Part shown: one piece after another, positions 21,003 through 32,086 of the stretch
Layout of the letters: each line of letters begins with the position of its first letter
Numbering within the stretch: the stretch's first letter is position 1
From: Euptelea pleiosperma
Lineage: Eukaryota; Streptophyta; Magnoliopsida; Ranunculales; Eupteleaceae
Assembly: GCA_035048495.1 (NCBI GenBank)
Contig: CM068540.1
Span: forward strand, 7,734,829-7,798,828
Direction of reading: 5' to 3'
DNA: 64,000 nt
Made by a program: the position numbers and the translations under genes
The notes under the pieces: generated by a model
Databases searched by the model: none
Seen by the model: the letters and a program-made list of their open reading frames with translations, nothing else
Told to the model about the DNA's origin: nothing

Positions 21003-22405
21003 CTGTTTGGCATGCATGCAAAGCATTACATGTGTAATGGTTTGTGCGTGCAATGGTTTGTGCGTGCAATGGTTTGCGCACCCATACTATTTTCTTGTGT
21101 TTGGTTCGCACTAACGTTGCACATGCAAGTTTCAAAATTCACGCACTGTTCATATTTACTACCATTTTGTTCGCATGCATTTCACTTAGGAAAGCACAAA
21201 ATATGTGGGCCCCACATTAAGTACGGAAAAAAAATAATAAATTTTTCGTACCTAATAGGTGGGCCCCACATAGTTGAACATGGATTTTAAATTTTTAAAA
21301 ACGAAAAATAAAAAAAATAGAAAAATAATGAGCAATAACAGAAATAAAGGATTTTTTTTTTCACAAAATTCTTCAGAAAATAATGGTCGTTATTTTTCGG
21401 TATATTTTTTCAGCGTTTTAACGGTATATAACGTAATGAGGGAGGTCCGAATCCGTTATGGCAAAAATAACGGCTGTTGTAACGGATTCGGACTTCCCCC
21501 GTTACATTATGTACTGTTAAAATGGTCAAAAAATAAAATATCGTTATTTTCTATTGTAACGAAAATAACGACCATTATTTTTTGAAAAAAATTATGAAAA
21601 AGGGCCATTATTTTTGTTATTTTTTTTTCCATTTTTCTTGTTTTTTAAAAATTTAAATTTCAAGGCCACTTTTTCCATTATTTCTAGGTTTTTTTTTTTT
21701 TGGAAAAATAGGACTTGATTTAAGAAAGTTCTGGATTTTAAATTTTCAAAAACGAAAAATAAAAAAAACAGAAAAATAATGAACAATAACAGAAATAACG
21801 GATTTTTTTTTTCACAAAATTCTTCAGAAAATAATGGTCGTTATTTTTCGGTTATTTTTTCAGCGTTTTAACGGTATATAACGTAATGAGGGAGGTCCGA
21901 ATCCGTTATGGCAAAAATAACGGCTGTTGTAACGGATTTGGACTTCCCCCGTTACATTATGTACTGTTAAAATGGTCAAAAAATAAAATATCGTTATTTT
22001 CTATTATAACGAAAATAACGACCATTATTTTTTGAAAAAAATTATGAAAAAGGGCCATTATTTTTGTTATTTTTTTTTCCATTTTTCTTGTTTTTTAAAA
22101 ATTTAAATTTCAATGCCACTTTTTCCATTATTTCTAGGTTTTTTTTTTTTTGGAAAGATAGGACTTGATTTGAGAAAGTACTGGATTTTAATTTGTACCT
22201 TATGCAAATTATTTGCACAAGGAGGTTGTGTAAACTATTGCTCAGGAGGTGAAATAGGTTTTTAATTGCTAAAGAGAGTGAGCATTTATTTGCTCGTGTG
22301 CATGTACAAATCGCCGAATGCACGCGTACCAAACATGCGTGGGAAACGATTGCACGCGTAAACCTATTTGCACACCCAATTTGCACGCGTATCAAACGCA
22401 CCCTT
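21003..22405. mobile_element. Composite TIR element with duplicated core
   Basis: The left end, GTTTGGCATGCATGCAAAG, resembles the inverted right end GCGTTTGATACGCGTGCAAA (near 22383-22403). Just inside the left end, CAATGGTTTGTGCGTG occurs about three times at 21036-21085. The core is the tandem 451-bp duplication. The target duplication is unclear. Confidence 0.35.
21281..22181. repeat. Tandem duplication of a 451-bp hairpin unit
   Basis: Copies 21281-21731 and 21732-22181 start TGGATTTTAAATTTT and end TAGGACTTGATTT..GAAAG. They are nearly identical. Each carries a foldback of about 200 bp (21378-21581 and 21829-22031) whose arms pair AATAATGGTCGTTATTTT with AAAATAACGACCATTATT and GGTCCGAATCCGTTA with TAACGGATTCGGACTTC. 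The second copy runs straight into unrelated sequence at TGGATTTTAATTTG. Confidence 0.9.
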
Positions 22406-22854
22406 AATATTCTGATTATTTTGACCGCAACATAACTGATGTAACCTAACTGTTACAACGGCCCATGGTCATAACGGTATGTTAAGGGACCATTTAAAAC
22501 CTTGCATCCAGCACCTGGCCTAACAATTGTCTTGGTAGTATTAATATATTAATCTGGATTGTTTGATTACTTGATCTCATTGACCAAAAATCAGCTTGAT
22601 CAGATATTTTAACGATCCAATAAATACATATTTTTTTCTAGACTCTTTGACATTGTGTTTCTGGCCGTCCAAACATAACAAAATTGGTTGGACGGTTAGG
22701 ATCATCCGATGGGTATAAATTTTACTCCAGGAAATCTTCTAAATGGAGCCCACACGAGAGATAAACAATAGCAATCTGTAAAGGATTGATGAAGGCCAAT
22801 CTAATAGTGTCAACACCTAATATAGTGTATAATACATTTTCGTAGAAGTCACGA

Positions 22855-23110
22855 TTAGAGGACTCTGACCGTGTATGGATAGTTTTTCCAATCCCTCGGT
22901 GGACCTAAAAACTAAAAATCAGCCCGATTAGTGATTTCTACGCGTTGGATTGGAACTATTTTCAAAGGTTAATTTTAACAGTGGGATTGACCATTATTTG
23001 AGGTACAAATATCCAGAAGTTTGAAATCACTACTCAAGCTGATTTTTGGTTTGTAGGTCCACCTAGGGATTGGAAAAACATTCATACGGTCATAGTCTTC
23101 TAAGAGTGCC
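22855..23110. mobile_element. Foldback MITE family A, full-length copy
   Basis: Left arm: GACCGTGTATGGATAG, CGGTGGACCTAAAAAC, ATCAGCCCGATTAGTGATTT. It is mirrored on the right by AATCACTACTCAAGCTGATTT, GTAGGTCCACCTAGGGATTGG and CATTCATACGGTC. The arms are about 85 bp. No coding capacity. Confidence 0.7.
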
Positions 23111-24549
23111 ACATGGCTCATATTACGCCCAGTCATCATCTTCAATGACAGGGCCGTGTCATCAAATTAAGTTTTTACTCTTTAATCTGATTGAAAGACG
23201 TCAATCACATCACTTCAGAAGTGCATCTTCACTTTAGCTACCCCATTATAATTCTATAAGCAAAATTCCTTCCAATCTCTCATTTCTTGTGAATAATAGA
23301 GCCAGGGTAACAAAATTGGTCACTTCAAGGTATCTAACAACCACTGAAAAAAACTCACCTAAAAATCTATTAGACCCACTAAAATGACTAGAACAACCTG
23401 TATTTAGAACAACAAAGCAATGGGTATAGGCATTTTTTTTAGTTTGCAGGCTAGGAGGTCTGTTCCGATTCGGAAAACTGTGTACCCAGAACCGGTAGGA
23501 GGGTAGGTCCATTCCGGTTCAGGTAATAATGTACCCAGAACCTGAAACTACTGTGTAAGATGGTTTCAGGTCCCTATCAGTTCGAATACTGAAACAAATG
23601 GTCCTAGAACTAGAACTGACAAAATACCCAGTTCACCTGGATACCCTCTTGTTATGTACTAGGAAATTGCCTGCACTCCCAACAAAGCATTTGCAATGCA
23701 AAAATCGGGTGCCTCTAGGTGGAAAGGAGAGTCCAAATGGCATTGGATCATTAAAATAAAGTTAAAATGAAATGACTTGGACTAAGTGGGGTCGATCTCG
23801 TTCTCATTAGACGATTTCTTTACAGCCCCAAAAAAGCTCCTCCCACATACAATTTCAGTTAGCAACCCTTTTCTAGATTACATTTGTGGTGTTGATGAAA
23901 TAAAGGCCGTAAATAGCCAACTTTGATAGAAGCACCAAGTGAAAAAGATATTTTACCGTGCACAATCACCCATTTGTTTCTCCTTTTGTCCCACTTAGAT
24001 GTGGACCCAACAAACCTCTAAAATTCATGCCAACTGAGCTTCACTACTATCTCCTTCCTCCTTACACAGAACCTTTGCCTATCTGATTTCTGAGTTTGTG
24101 GATGAGAGATGTCAGAAACCCCCAGTATCTGTAAGGATTTCAGAATAAGTTGGATCAGCTTCCAGTTTCCGCGTCAGTCCTGAATTGATCGATTGGTGAG
24201 GGAAGGAGAAGGGCATGCCTCTGTTTGTACCGTTCAATCCGTTGCAGTCGTTCATCTCTTAATCTGCAACCGTAACAATATAGAAACTAGCTTAATGAAT
24301 GACCTACTTTATATTCTCCTGATGATAGACAACCAAATTTTAAAATCTGGACTTCATGTAATATATATCGGATGATCTTGATACGATTTTGCATGATGTT
24401 AGACTACATTTCTAATACAAGTTAGGGTTTTAGACTTTATTGGGCACTAGACAGCTAGAACTTGGTTAGTTCGGCTTTTATGACATTAGGGATTGAAGTT
24501 CTGGTTGTAGAAGCGACAGAGGGAGAGGTGGAAGAGAGATGAGATTTAA
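23111..24549. other. No recognised gene
   Basis: No coding frame resembling a known family. A GAACCTGAAAC / GTTTCAGGTCC inverted motif lies near 23540-23570. Nothing else supported. Confidence 0.4.
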
Positions 24550-25380
24550 GCAATGCTTTTAAAAAGCACGAGGCCTGTATGAGGCGGTTTGCCTTCTTAA
24601 GGCAAGGTGTATGTCTCAATATTTTTTTTTTTAAATGGTCAAAAATTTTTAAAAAATCATAACTTTTTCAAAAAAAGAATCAACTTTAGAAATAAAAAGA
24701 AAATAAACTTGCACGTTCTTCTTTAAGATGATTTGCCTTAACGAGCAGCAATTCTAAACCAAGTACCCGATATTTCTACTCATCATCAATATTCAATAGT
24801 TAAAAATACATGTATATGAACGAAATTAAGATAATCAATTAATCTAATTCTAAAGTAGTCAAACACTGATAGATACATATATAAAGATAATAAGCCATAA
24901 ACTGAGTCGTAATTCATACATATAACCTAGACATAACAAGTTAAAACCAAACCATAATCCATAGTTCTATACAACCATAATCTAGAGAAGAAAGCGAGGA
25001 ATAGTTCGTTTATTGTATGCATTTAAATTGTTTTATTGCAAAGAATCCATAAGGAGTGATAAAACGGAAATTAGATAAGAAATCAGAGCACCATAAACAA
25101 ATTTCCTAAAATGGGAAAACTAGGGCAAAAAAAAAAATGAATTTTGAAATTTCTCTAAAAAAGGAGGCAGAATATTATTTAGATCATCTTCTTTTTTATT
25201 GTCTTTTATAATAAACATGACTGGGTAGGTATCAAGGGGAAAGAAGTGAAAAAAAATCAACAAATGATTTTTTTAATGTTCAATTGATCCAATTACCATT
25301 CACGGTCAAGGCTTAATCTATGTCCCTCACCTCAAGGCATATGCCTCAAGCGCCTCGACGCAAACTTCTTGAAACAATAA
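24550..25380. mobile_element. GCCTC-rich non-autonomous TIR element
   Basis: The left end, GCTTTTAAAAAGCACGAGGC then GAGGCGGTTTGCCTTC, is mirrored by CTCACCTCAAGGCATATGCC and AAGCGCCTCGACGC at the right. The AT-rich middle has no open frame. Same type as 28535-29417. Confidence 0.45.
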
Positions 25381-25970
25381 CTGGAAGAGAGATTGACGGG
25401 GAACAAAAGATTTAATTTGATTAACATTGGGAAGGACCCAGAGTTAACCATGGGGTACCATGAGCAAGCTCAAAAACTCGAGTAAATGAAGCACAAGGTT
25501 CCAATTGTGGGAGTGAAGCTTGATCATAAGATGTGAAGCAAGAGCAAGCTCTACCGTTCTAATAAAGGAAGCACTAGCCTTCATGGGAGAAGGAAACCTA
25601 AGGCATCTCCATTCCTTTTTTCTATAATAAAAAATTGCCCCTTCTCTACAAGTGGGTTCTTATACTAAACCCTATTTCCCATGGCTAATCTTAGCCGTAG
25701 ATTTTCCCTACTAGATCCCGACCCTTCACATTAAAAAAAAAAAAAAGACAAAACTACCCAACAAATCATTCCCTCTTACTTGAAACTTGCTCCCCTCTAT
25801 GGTGGGGCGGACTTTAAACAGAGGTACTCAAACTGCTGGAAAAAGCCAAAAGCTCCCAAGAATATATTGGAACTCGGTCCGATGTAGCACTGGTCTAAGT
25901 AATTGTCGGTTAAGCGTGATTGTCGAGCAATCGAGAAGCTAGCTCAAGTGCACAGTCATGCCCTATTGTT

Positions 25971-26280
25971 TGTTGACACATAGGGCTCCACGAACGTAAT
26001 GTGCAGAGGGTTCTGTTACTTCACATACCTAGGGTTTGAATTAAATCAGTAAAGTGAAAAATAAAGTAAAAAAGATTAAAAGAGAAAAGAAGAGAAGAGA
26101 AGAGAAAGAAAGATAGGAGAAGAGAAAAGAAGGGAGAAGGGGAAATCATGTCTTATGTGGAGCACGATTTCCCACATTTATATTAATGAAGTGAAAGACA
26201 AAAAATTACCAGAAATACCTGTGGTACCCCTAGTTAAAATGAAACAAAGAAAATAAAGACATAACCAACGCTCCCTCCTA
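25971..26280 (-). mobile_element. Putative copia 3' LTR with polypurine tract
   Basis: Minus strand: AGGAGGGAG (26271-26279 region) resembles a polypurine tract directly after the copia pol remnant. An LTR may then start TGGTTATGTC at about 26267 and end ..TGTCAACA near 25971, about 300 bp. Its position downstream of RNase H fits a copia 3' LTR. No second LTR was found to compare it with. Confidence 0.4.
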
Positions 26281-26344
26281 AGTTGGTGCAAAGATTTCTA
26301 TCATGCACAACTTAATTAACATATTTTAAAATAACCTTTAGTAA

Positions 26345-28530
26345 CACCCTTAGTCAGAACATCTGCAACTTCTTTCTTGTCTTGACATAAGGTGTACAAA
26401 TCTGACCACTCAACTTCTCCTTGATGAAGTGTCTATCAACCTCTAGGTGCTTGGTCTTATAATGTTGGACTAGGTTATGGGCAATGCTAATGGAAACTTT
26501 ATTGTCACAATGTAAGCTCATTAGCTCTTGAACTTTGATTCCTAACTCGTCCAACATAGTCTTCAGTCATAAGAGCCCACACTCACCATCGGCCATAGAC
26601 CGAATCTTTGCTCCTGCGAGATCTAGCCACCACAGACTGTTTTTTGCTTCTCCAAGAAACCAAGTTACCTAAATGGATGTAGATCGATGATCAGTAACTG
26701 AGTCTGCCCAATCTACATCAATATATGCTTCCACATGTAGGTGTCCATGCATCCCAAACAGTAAACCTTTGCGTGGAGAGCCCTTGAGATACTTAAGAAC
26801 TTCGTTGGCAACCTCGAGGTGAGATGCTCGAGGAGCACGCATAAACTGGCTGATTACACTAACCGCAAACAAAATGTCAAAGCGCATAATGGACAAATAA
26901 ATCAGCCTCTTAACAAGCCTCTAGAATCTACCGCATCAATAAGGAGGTCACCATCCACATCATTCAGCCTACGATTCTAATCAATAGGCGTGTCAACATG
27001 CTTAGCACAAGGATTACTAGTTTCATTTAAAAGGTCAAGAACTGAATAACCCTTTCTTCAACTGAGCTACCTCAATTTCTAGAAAGTATTTCAAGGGTTC
27101 AAGATCTATAATCTCAAATTGTCCCCATATACTTTTCACCTCTTGCACTTTAAGTAATTTCATATCACCACAATGTCATCGATGTAAACTATGATAACAG
27201 TAGTTTTATCTTGCTTGCGTTTAATAAACAATATGTTGTTGGCTTGCCTTTGTATGTACTTGACAACCCCACTAAATCTCTCAAACCAAGCTTGATGTGA
27301 CTGTTTCAACCCATACAAGGCTTCTTCAGTTTACAGACCTAATACTCACTGCCCTCACAATTGAATCCTGGTGGCATCATCATTTACACCTCCTCTAACT
27401 CACCATGAAGGAACACATTCTTCACATCCAACTAATGTAAAAGCCAAGACATTTGATGCTAGGGAGAGAATAACTCGAATGGAGTTCATCCTGGCAATCG
27501 GAGCAAACGTCTCCTAATAGTCAATCGCATATCTCAAAGTGAACCATTTTGCCAATAAACTGGTCTCAAAACTTTTAATTGAGCCATCATACCCATTTGC
27601 ATTCAAGTGACTTCTTTCCCCTAGTAAGGTCACAAGATCCATGTGTCAATTTTTTCAAGGGCTCTCATCTCTTCAAACATGGCTTCCTTCCACTTGGACT
27701 GAGAAGGGGCATCTGAAACATTAGACAACAAAGAAATAGATGCCATAGAAACTGCAAATGCATGATATGATGGAGATATGGAATGAAGAGAAACAAAGTT
27801 CGAAATGGGATATTGCGTGCACACACGAACACCCTTCTGGACAGCAATAGAAACATTAAGATCAGAGGGAGCTTCTTCATAGGGCTCCTTGAACGATGAG
27901 TTGTTTGTCTTCTAGTATACATTTGAAGTTTTTTTTTCCTATAGCATATCACCAGTAGAAATAGTAGTAGAAGAATCAAACATAGAAGCAAGAACTGGCA
28001 ACGAAATAGGAGTCTCTTCACTGATATGCTCCCTTGAAGAGAAGTTTGGCAATCACTGAGGAAGGGAACAAACTCAAAGAAGGTAACATCTATAGATACC
28101 AATCATTGACGAGTGCTAGGATGATAACATTTATATCCCTTTTGCGACGATGGATATCCCAAGAATATACACTTCAAAGCCTTCGGATCCAACTTGTCAC
28201 AATCAGAATTATTAATGTGAACATCACACACAACTGAAGACCTTTGGAGGAACCAAGAATAAGGACCTATCTGGACAAAGAAGTAAAATGGGAGTCTACA
28301 AATTCAAAACACTAAAAGGCATATGATTAATCATGTAGCAAGTTGTTAATTTCAAACCAAAAAAAATTTGGAACTTGCATACCATAAAGCAGGGCCCATG
28401 TCAATTCAAGGAAGTGTCTATGTTTTCTCTCTACACCATCTATTTGGGGGGGGGGGGGGCGGTGTGGGGTGTGTCACAGGAAATTTGATGATCAATCCCA
28501 TGTTCATTGAAATAAGACTAAAGCCCAACC
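26345..28530 (-). pseudogene. Ty1/copia pol remnant (IN C-part, RT, RNase H)
   Basis: Minus-strand pieces appear in the order expected for copia pol. Integrase part: NEHGI, DGVERKHRHFLELT (28400-28530), then KLDPKALKCIFLGYPSSQKG (28120-28200). RT start: QSKWKEAMFEEMRALEK (27640-27710). RT core: ALYGLKQSHQAWFERF (27280-27340) and the catalytic YIDD at 27175-27186. RNase H side: RFDILFAVSVISQFM, YLKGSPRKGLLFG, VEAYIDVDWADSVTDHRST (26670-26890), LHCDNKVSISIAHN and TKHLEVDRHFIKEKL (26380-26540). Many stops and frameshifts separate the pieces. Gag, protease and the integrase zinc finger are missing upstream. The element is dead and 5' truncated. Confidence 0.9.
28446..28459. repeat. G14 homopolymer in copia integrase remnant
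   Basis: Fourteen G in a row replace the sequence that would encode the conserved QQNG stretch of integrase on the minus strand. Likely slippage, or an assembly-sensitive tract. Confidence 0.9.
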
Positions 28531-28534
28531 TCAA

Positions 28535-28630
28535 TGTTTAAAAAGGCTAGTTCAAGTAGTGAGGCAGTTTGCCTCAAAAAAGGTGAGGTGTAGCCTCGAG
28601 GTGGTGCTAAAGCATAAGCCTCATTTTCAG

Positions 28631-28670
<40 letters not shown>

Positions 28671-29417
28671 AAGAAAGAAAAGTTCGAAAATTCTAAAAAC
28701 AAATATAACCAATTTTAGAAAAATTAGAAAAAACAGACCATGTGAAAAAAATAACTTTAATAAACATAAAAGTTATATAGGCTATAGCTTTTACCTTAGG
28801 AGTGACACTGTTGGGCACTCAGTCTGAAAGCCTGATGTTGATATCAAATCTTAAAATATAAATCAAATAGTTAAATTAGTAAATCTAAATAGTTAATAAG
28901 CTAAGTCCACAGACAACGTTTTTTTTTAATACTAAAAAAGAATAACTAAAAAGATGAGCTAGGAAAATAGTATAGCAAGTCTGTAATGCTTTCATTTCTT
29001 GCTTGAATTTGGTGAGGTTCCTCACAAGAAAACCCTTGGAAGTGATGGAATCAAATCTGATGAGATTTGAGCTCTCTATGACAACTTCTCTCAAGTGGGA
29101 AAAACTAGAAATGAAAGTTTAGATTTAAGGTTTCTCAATAATTAACAAAATTAAGATCTTTTACGCAATTTTTATCATAAAAGATTATTATGGAGGGTAT
29201 AGTAGAAAAAAGAGTGGAAAAGTTTTTAAAAATGAAAAATAATGGGTTATAGTTTCGGATTTTAAAGTGCAAAAAGTAAGGCTATAGCGTCATGTGCGCC
29301 TCAAGGCTACAGCCTCCATAGACTGAGGCTTAAGCCTCAAAAATGACCATTGAGGCTATAGCCTCCAGGCTGTTTCCTGGAGCCTCAAGGCGTAGCCTCA
29401 AAAAACCTTTTTAAACC
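28535..29417. mobile_element. GCCTC-rich TIR element between copia pieces
   Basis: Ends GTTTAAAAAGGCT (28536-28548) and AACCTTTTTAAAC (29404-29416) form an 11-of-13 inverted repeat. Inside them are GAGGCAGTTTGCCTC and GGTGTAGCCTCGAGG on the left, GCCTCAAGGC and GGCTATAGCCTCC on the right. The interior is AT-rich with an A38 run at 28631-28668. It is non-coding. No clear target duplication. Confidence 0.5.
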
Positions 29418-29640
29418 ATGGTAAAAATATCTAAAATTCAAAAGCTTATAACTCAATTTGAAACTTTTAAAATGGATGAAGATGCAACATTTACTGAATT
29501 TTACACTAAATTAAATGACATTGCTACTCTATGTGGGGTCTTGGCGAAGTCATTCCTAAATCAAAAGTTGTTAGAAAAATCTTTTGATTTTGGAAGACTT
29601 GGTTGAATCTGTTGTTGTATGAGCTCACTGGTCTGAATAT
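29418..29640 (+). pseudogene. Copia Gag (UBN2-type) fragment
   Basis: The plus-strand frame reads VKISKIQKLITQFETFKMDE, then TFTEFYTKLNDIATLCG and NQKLLEKSFDFG. This resembles the Gag polypeptide of plant copia elements, which reads roughly KLQ.L...FE...M.ED.....F...L..I....LG. It is truncated on both sides and lies opposite in orientation to the nearby pol remnant, so it comes from another copy or a rearranged one. Confidence 0.6.
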
Positions 29641-30860
29641 TGTGATTCCTTTTGTGCATTTGTCTAATGTTAGAAACATTAATGGAAACAATAGTAAGAG
29701 GTGTTGGTGGATAACTCAGCATTTGGGGATTGTCCTGCTCCTTTTATGTCTTGACGGGCTAACATAAAGAACAGGGGGAAAATGAAAAAAAAGGAGACGA
29801 AAAAGAACTACAGCTTTGAATATCAAAGAAATTACCAAAAACAGAAGATGCTTGAAACTGCATCACACCAAATTTTGCTTTAAGTTTACATTGATGCACT
29901 AACATTTAGGGAGAGCACTAAACTTTGCTAATTACTTTGCAGTTTTAGCATCAGTTGGATTTCGATTTTAGCATTTTATCCAATATATCATCATCATTGG
30001 GTTGGTGACAAAAATGACCCATGTCTGGATTCTTTTCTCAAAAATAAAAAATTTAAACAATATATGAAAAAAGTTGCTAGTTGGAGACGATTAATAAAGA
30101 TTAGAAGTTTAAAACTGCAATGGTAAAGACAACATGCTGTAGAGATGTCCAACCAAATTGGTACAGTGAAATCACAACAATTACTACGTGTAATTGCAAA
30201 TTGACTTAAAATAATGGAAAACTCTTTAAATCAGACCTACAAATACAAAGATCTGAAATGTTCCCAACAATTACTACGTGTTGTAGTCGATATTTTGGAT
30301 AATCTGGCTTGCAAATTAACTTAAAATAATGGAGAACTCCTTAAGTCAGACCTACAAATACAAAGATCTTAAATCTCGAAAGCACAACGATTCTCAAGAA
30401 GAAATACTTCTTAAACCGGAACACAAATCACTGAAAGAACCCAGATCCTATCCCATCCAACACATTCGCCTACTAACAAAACAAATCAATTCAAGTGGGA
30501 ATCTATATAACAAAACAAATCAATTCAAGTACTTAAATAACATCCCCACATAGATATTAATATCCAGGAAAAGAGGACACCCAGAAACATATATCTTAGA
30601 AAGCAAAATCAAAACTCGTAATTTCACGAAACCCCACATCTCACTGATTCCTATAAACAATAGATTCGGAGCAAAAATAACAAGTCGAAAATATCTGAAA
30701 TTAAACACAAAAACCCAGATGAAATTTTCAAAAAATAAGGCACAAAATGAACATAACAGAATCAAAGAGAAGAGTTCTCACATCATTTTAAGAAATCCCA
30801 AAGTTCGTACTCCACTGTTTAGATTAAAATCAAAAACAATAAAGGGGAAAAAACTGGTGA
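29641..30860. other. No confirmed gene; contains duplicated segments
   Basis: Holds a ~95-bp direct duplication (about 30176-30250 and 30280-30365: CAACAATTACTACGTGT, AACTTAAAATAATGGA, AGACCTACAAATACAAAGATC) and a short one (AACAAAACAAATCAATTCAAGT at 30477-30500 and 30508-30530). On the minus strand the base composition resembles a plant first intron. Confidence 0.45.
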
Positions 30861-30869
30861 AAGAGAAGG

Positions 30870-31215
30870 AAATGACCTTCAAATATGACGATAGCTACAC
30901 TGTTTCAACGATCCAAAGCTTGGCCATCGATGGCGATGTTTACCTCTTTGAAAGGGGATGTTTTTGATTTGTAGATAGGCTCTCCTAAGCTGAACAAAAA
31001 AACAAAACAAAAATAAGAAACCTGAGAAAAAAATTCTATCGTTAAATAAAACCCTAAAAAATTACGGCTTTTTTTACCTCTTCCCTTTGATGGTCGAATG
31101 TTCTATCCTCTCCTGGAACCCATCAGGCAACCGCCAATCCTATAGAGAACGGCGCTGGGTTTCAAACAGTTGGGTTGCTGAACCATTGCATGCCAACCAA
31201 TGTTGGAGAGCTTCA
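30870..31215 (-). other. Possible 5' exons of an unidentified minus-strand gene
   Basis: On the minus strand a Met-containing stretch ends GGGAAGAG|GTAAAAAA (near 31075). A T-rich tract then leads to TTTTTTTGTTCAG|CTTAGGAG (about 30995), and the next block ends CAAAGAG|GTAAAC (near 30945). This looks like two short exons with GT-AG borders, but the peptides match nothing I know and no downstream coding exons were found. It could be an untranslated leader of a gene now destroyed, or chance. Confidence 0.25.
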
Positions 31216-31499
31216 AGTGCAGACTGGTGGAAGCTCTAGAATCCGGTGCTTTCACTCAACAAAGAGGAGGTGATGTAACCACCCTGGTAAGAGGGCTGGA
31301 AGAGAGGTTCAAAAAACCCAATAGATATGAAGAGAGGGATGAAGAAATGGAGAGCCAGAGCATGGAAGATTGCGAATAGTGGGAAGAGTGCAAAGAATAA
31401 CCTAACCGCGTGGACGTGGAGAGCGTCGTGGGTGTAGGTTGCGCGCAGGAAACACCGAAAAATTAGCGAGATGCGAAATTTTAAGTGATATAGATCTGT

Positions 31500-31650
31500 T
31501 TGTCCAAATAAGATGGACAGGAAGATCTGGACCACTCTTTATGAAGCTGGATAAGAGGGGGAGACAAATTCCCTGTTTTGTTATATAGACTAGTTGGTGG
31601 CCTGTGCCCACGACACTCCCCGACAAAGCGCTTGCCAAAATCGGTCATAA
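31500..31650 (-). mobile_element. Head-to-tail mini-Helitron-like junction
   Basis: The plus strand shows GATAAGAGGGGGAGACAA, then CCCTGTTTTGTTATATAGACTAG, then TTGGTGGCCTGTGCCC. Read on the minus strand, one unit's 3' hairpin and CTAG end is followed immediately by TCTATATAAC, the 5' end of the next unit. Confidence 0.5.
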
Positions 31651-32086
31651 GAACTTGTAACCTTCGTTTATAAGATAATATTAATATTCAGTTTAGCTTA
31701 TATCTAATGTCAAAGCAGTCATAATCACTACCTTCTGGGCTGTAGTTGATCATAATCACTACCTTTGGTGGACCATCCATTAATGGATGGAATTACATCA
31801 TCCTCATGGGGTGACTCACACCTGCTAAATAGCTACAGGTGAACCATCCAATAACATGAAAGGCAATTGTAACAGGAGTAATGGTCCCTTGGATCAGTTA
31901 AAAGCAATTAAAACTCATTTCATTAAAAATAGCTCCTGTGTCGCTATTCAATAGAAACATGTGTGTATCTAACTGTTCAATAGAAACATGTATGAACCCA
32001 AAACCATCAAAACAGGAAGTTCTCAAATATATGTAAGCTAAGGTGTTTATGTAGTTCGACCACACCTAAAAACTCAAATTCAATCC
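31651..32086 (-). other. Downstream flank and 3' UTR side of SEC11
   Basis: Sequence after the SEC11 stop codon on the minus strand. A short direct repeat, AATAGAAACATGTGTGTATC / AATAGAAACATGTATGAACC, lies at 31950-32000. No polyadenylation site could be fixed by eye. Confidence 0.4.
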
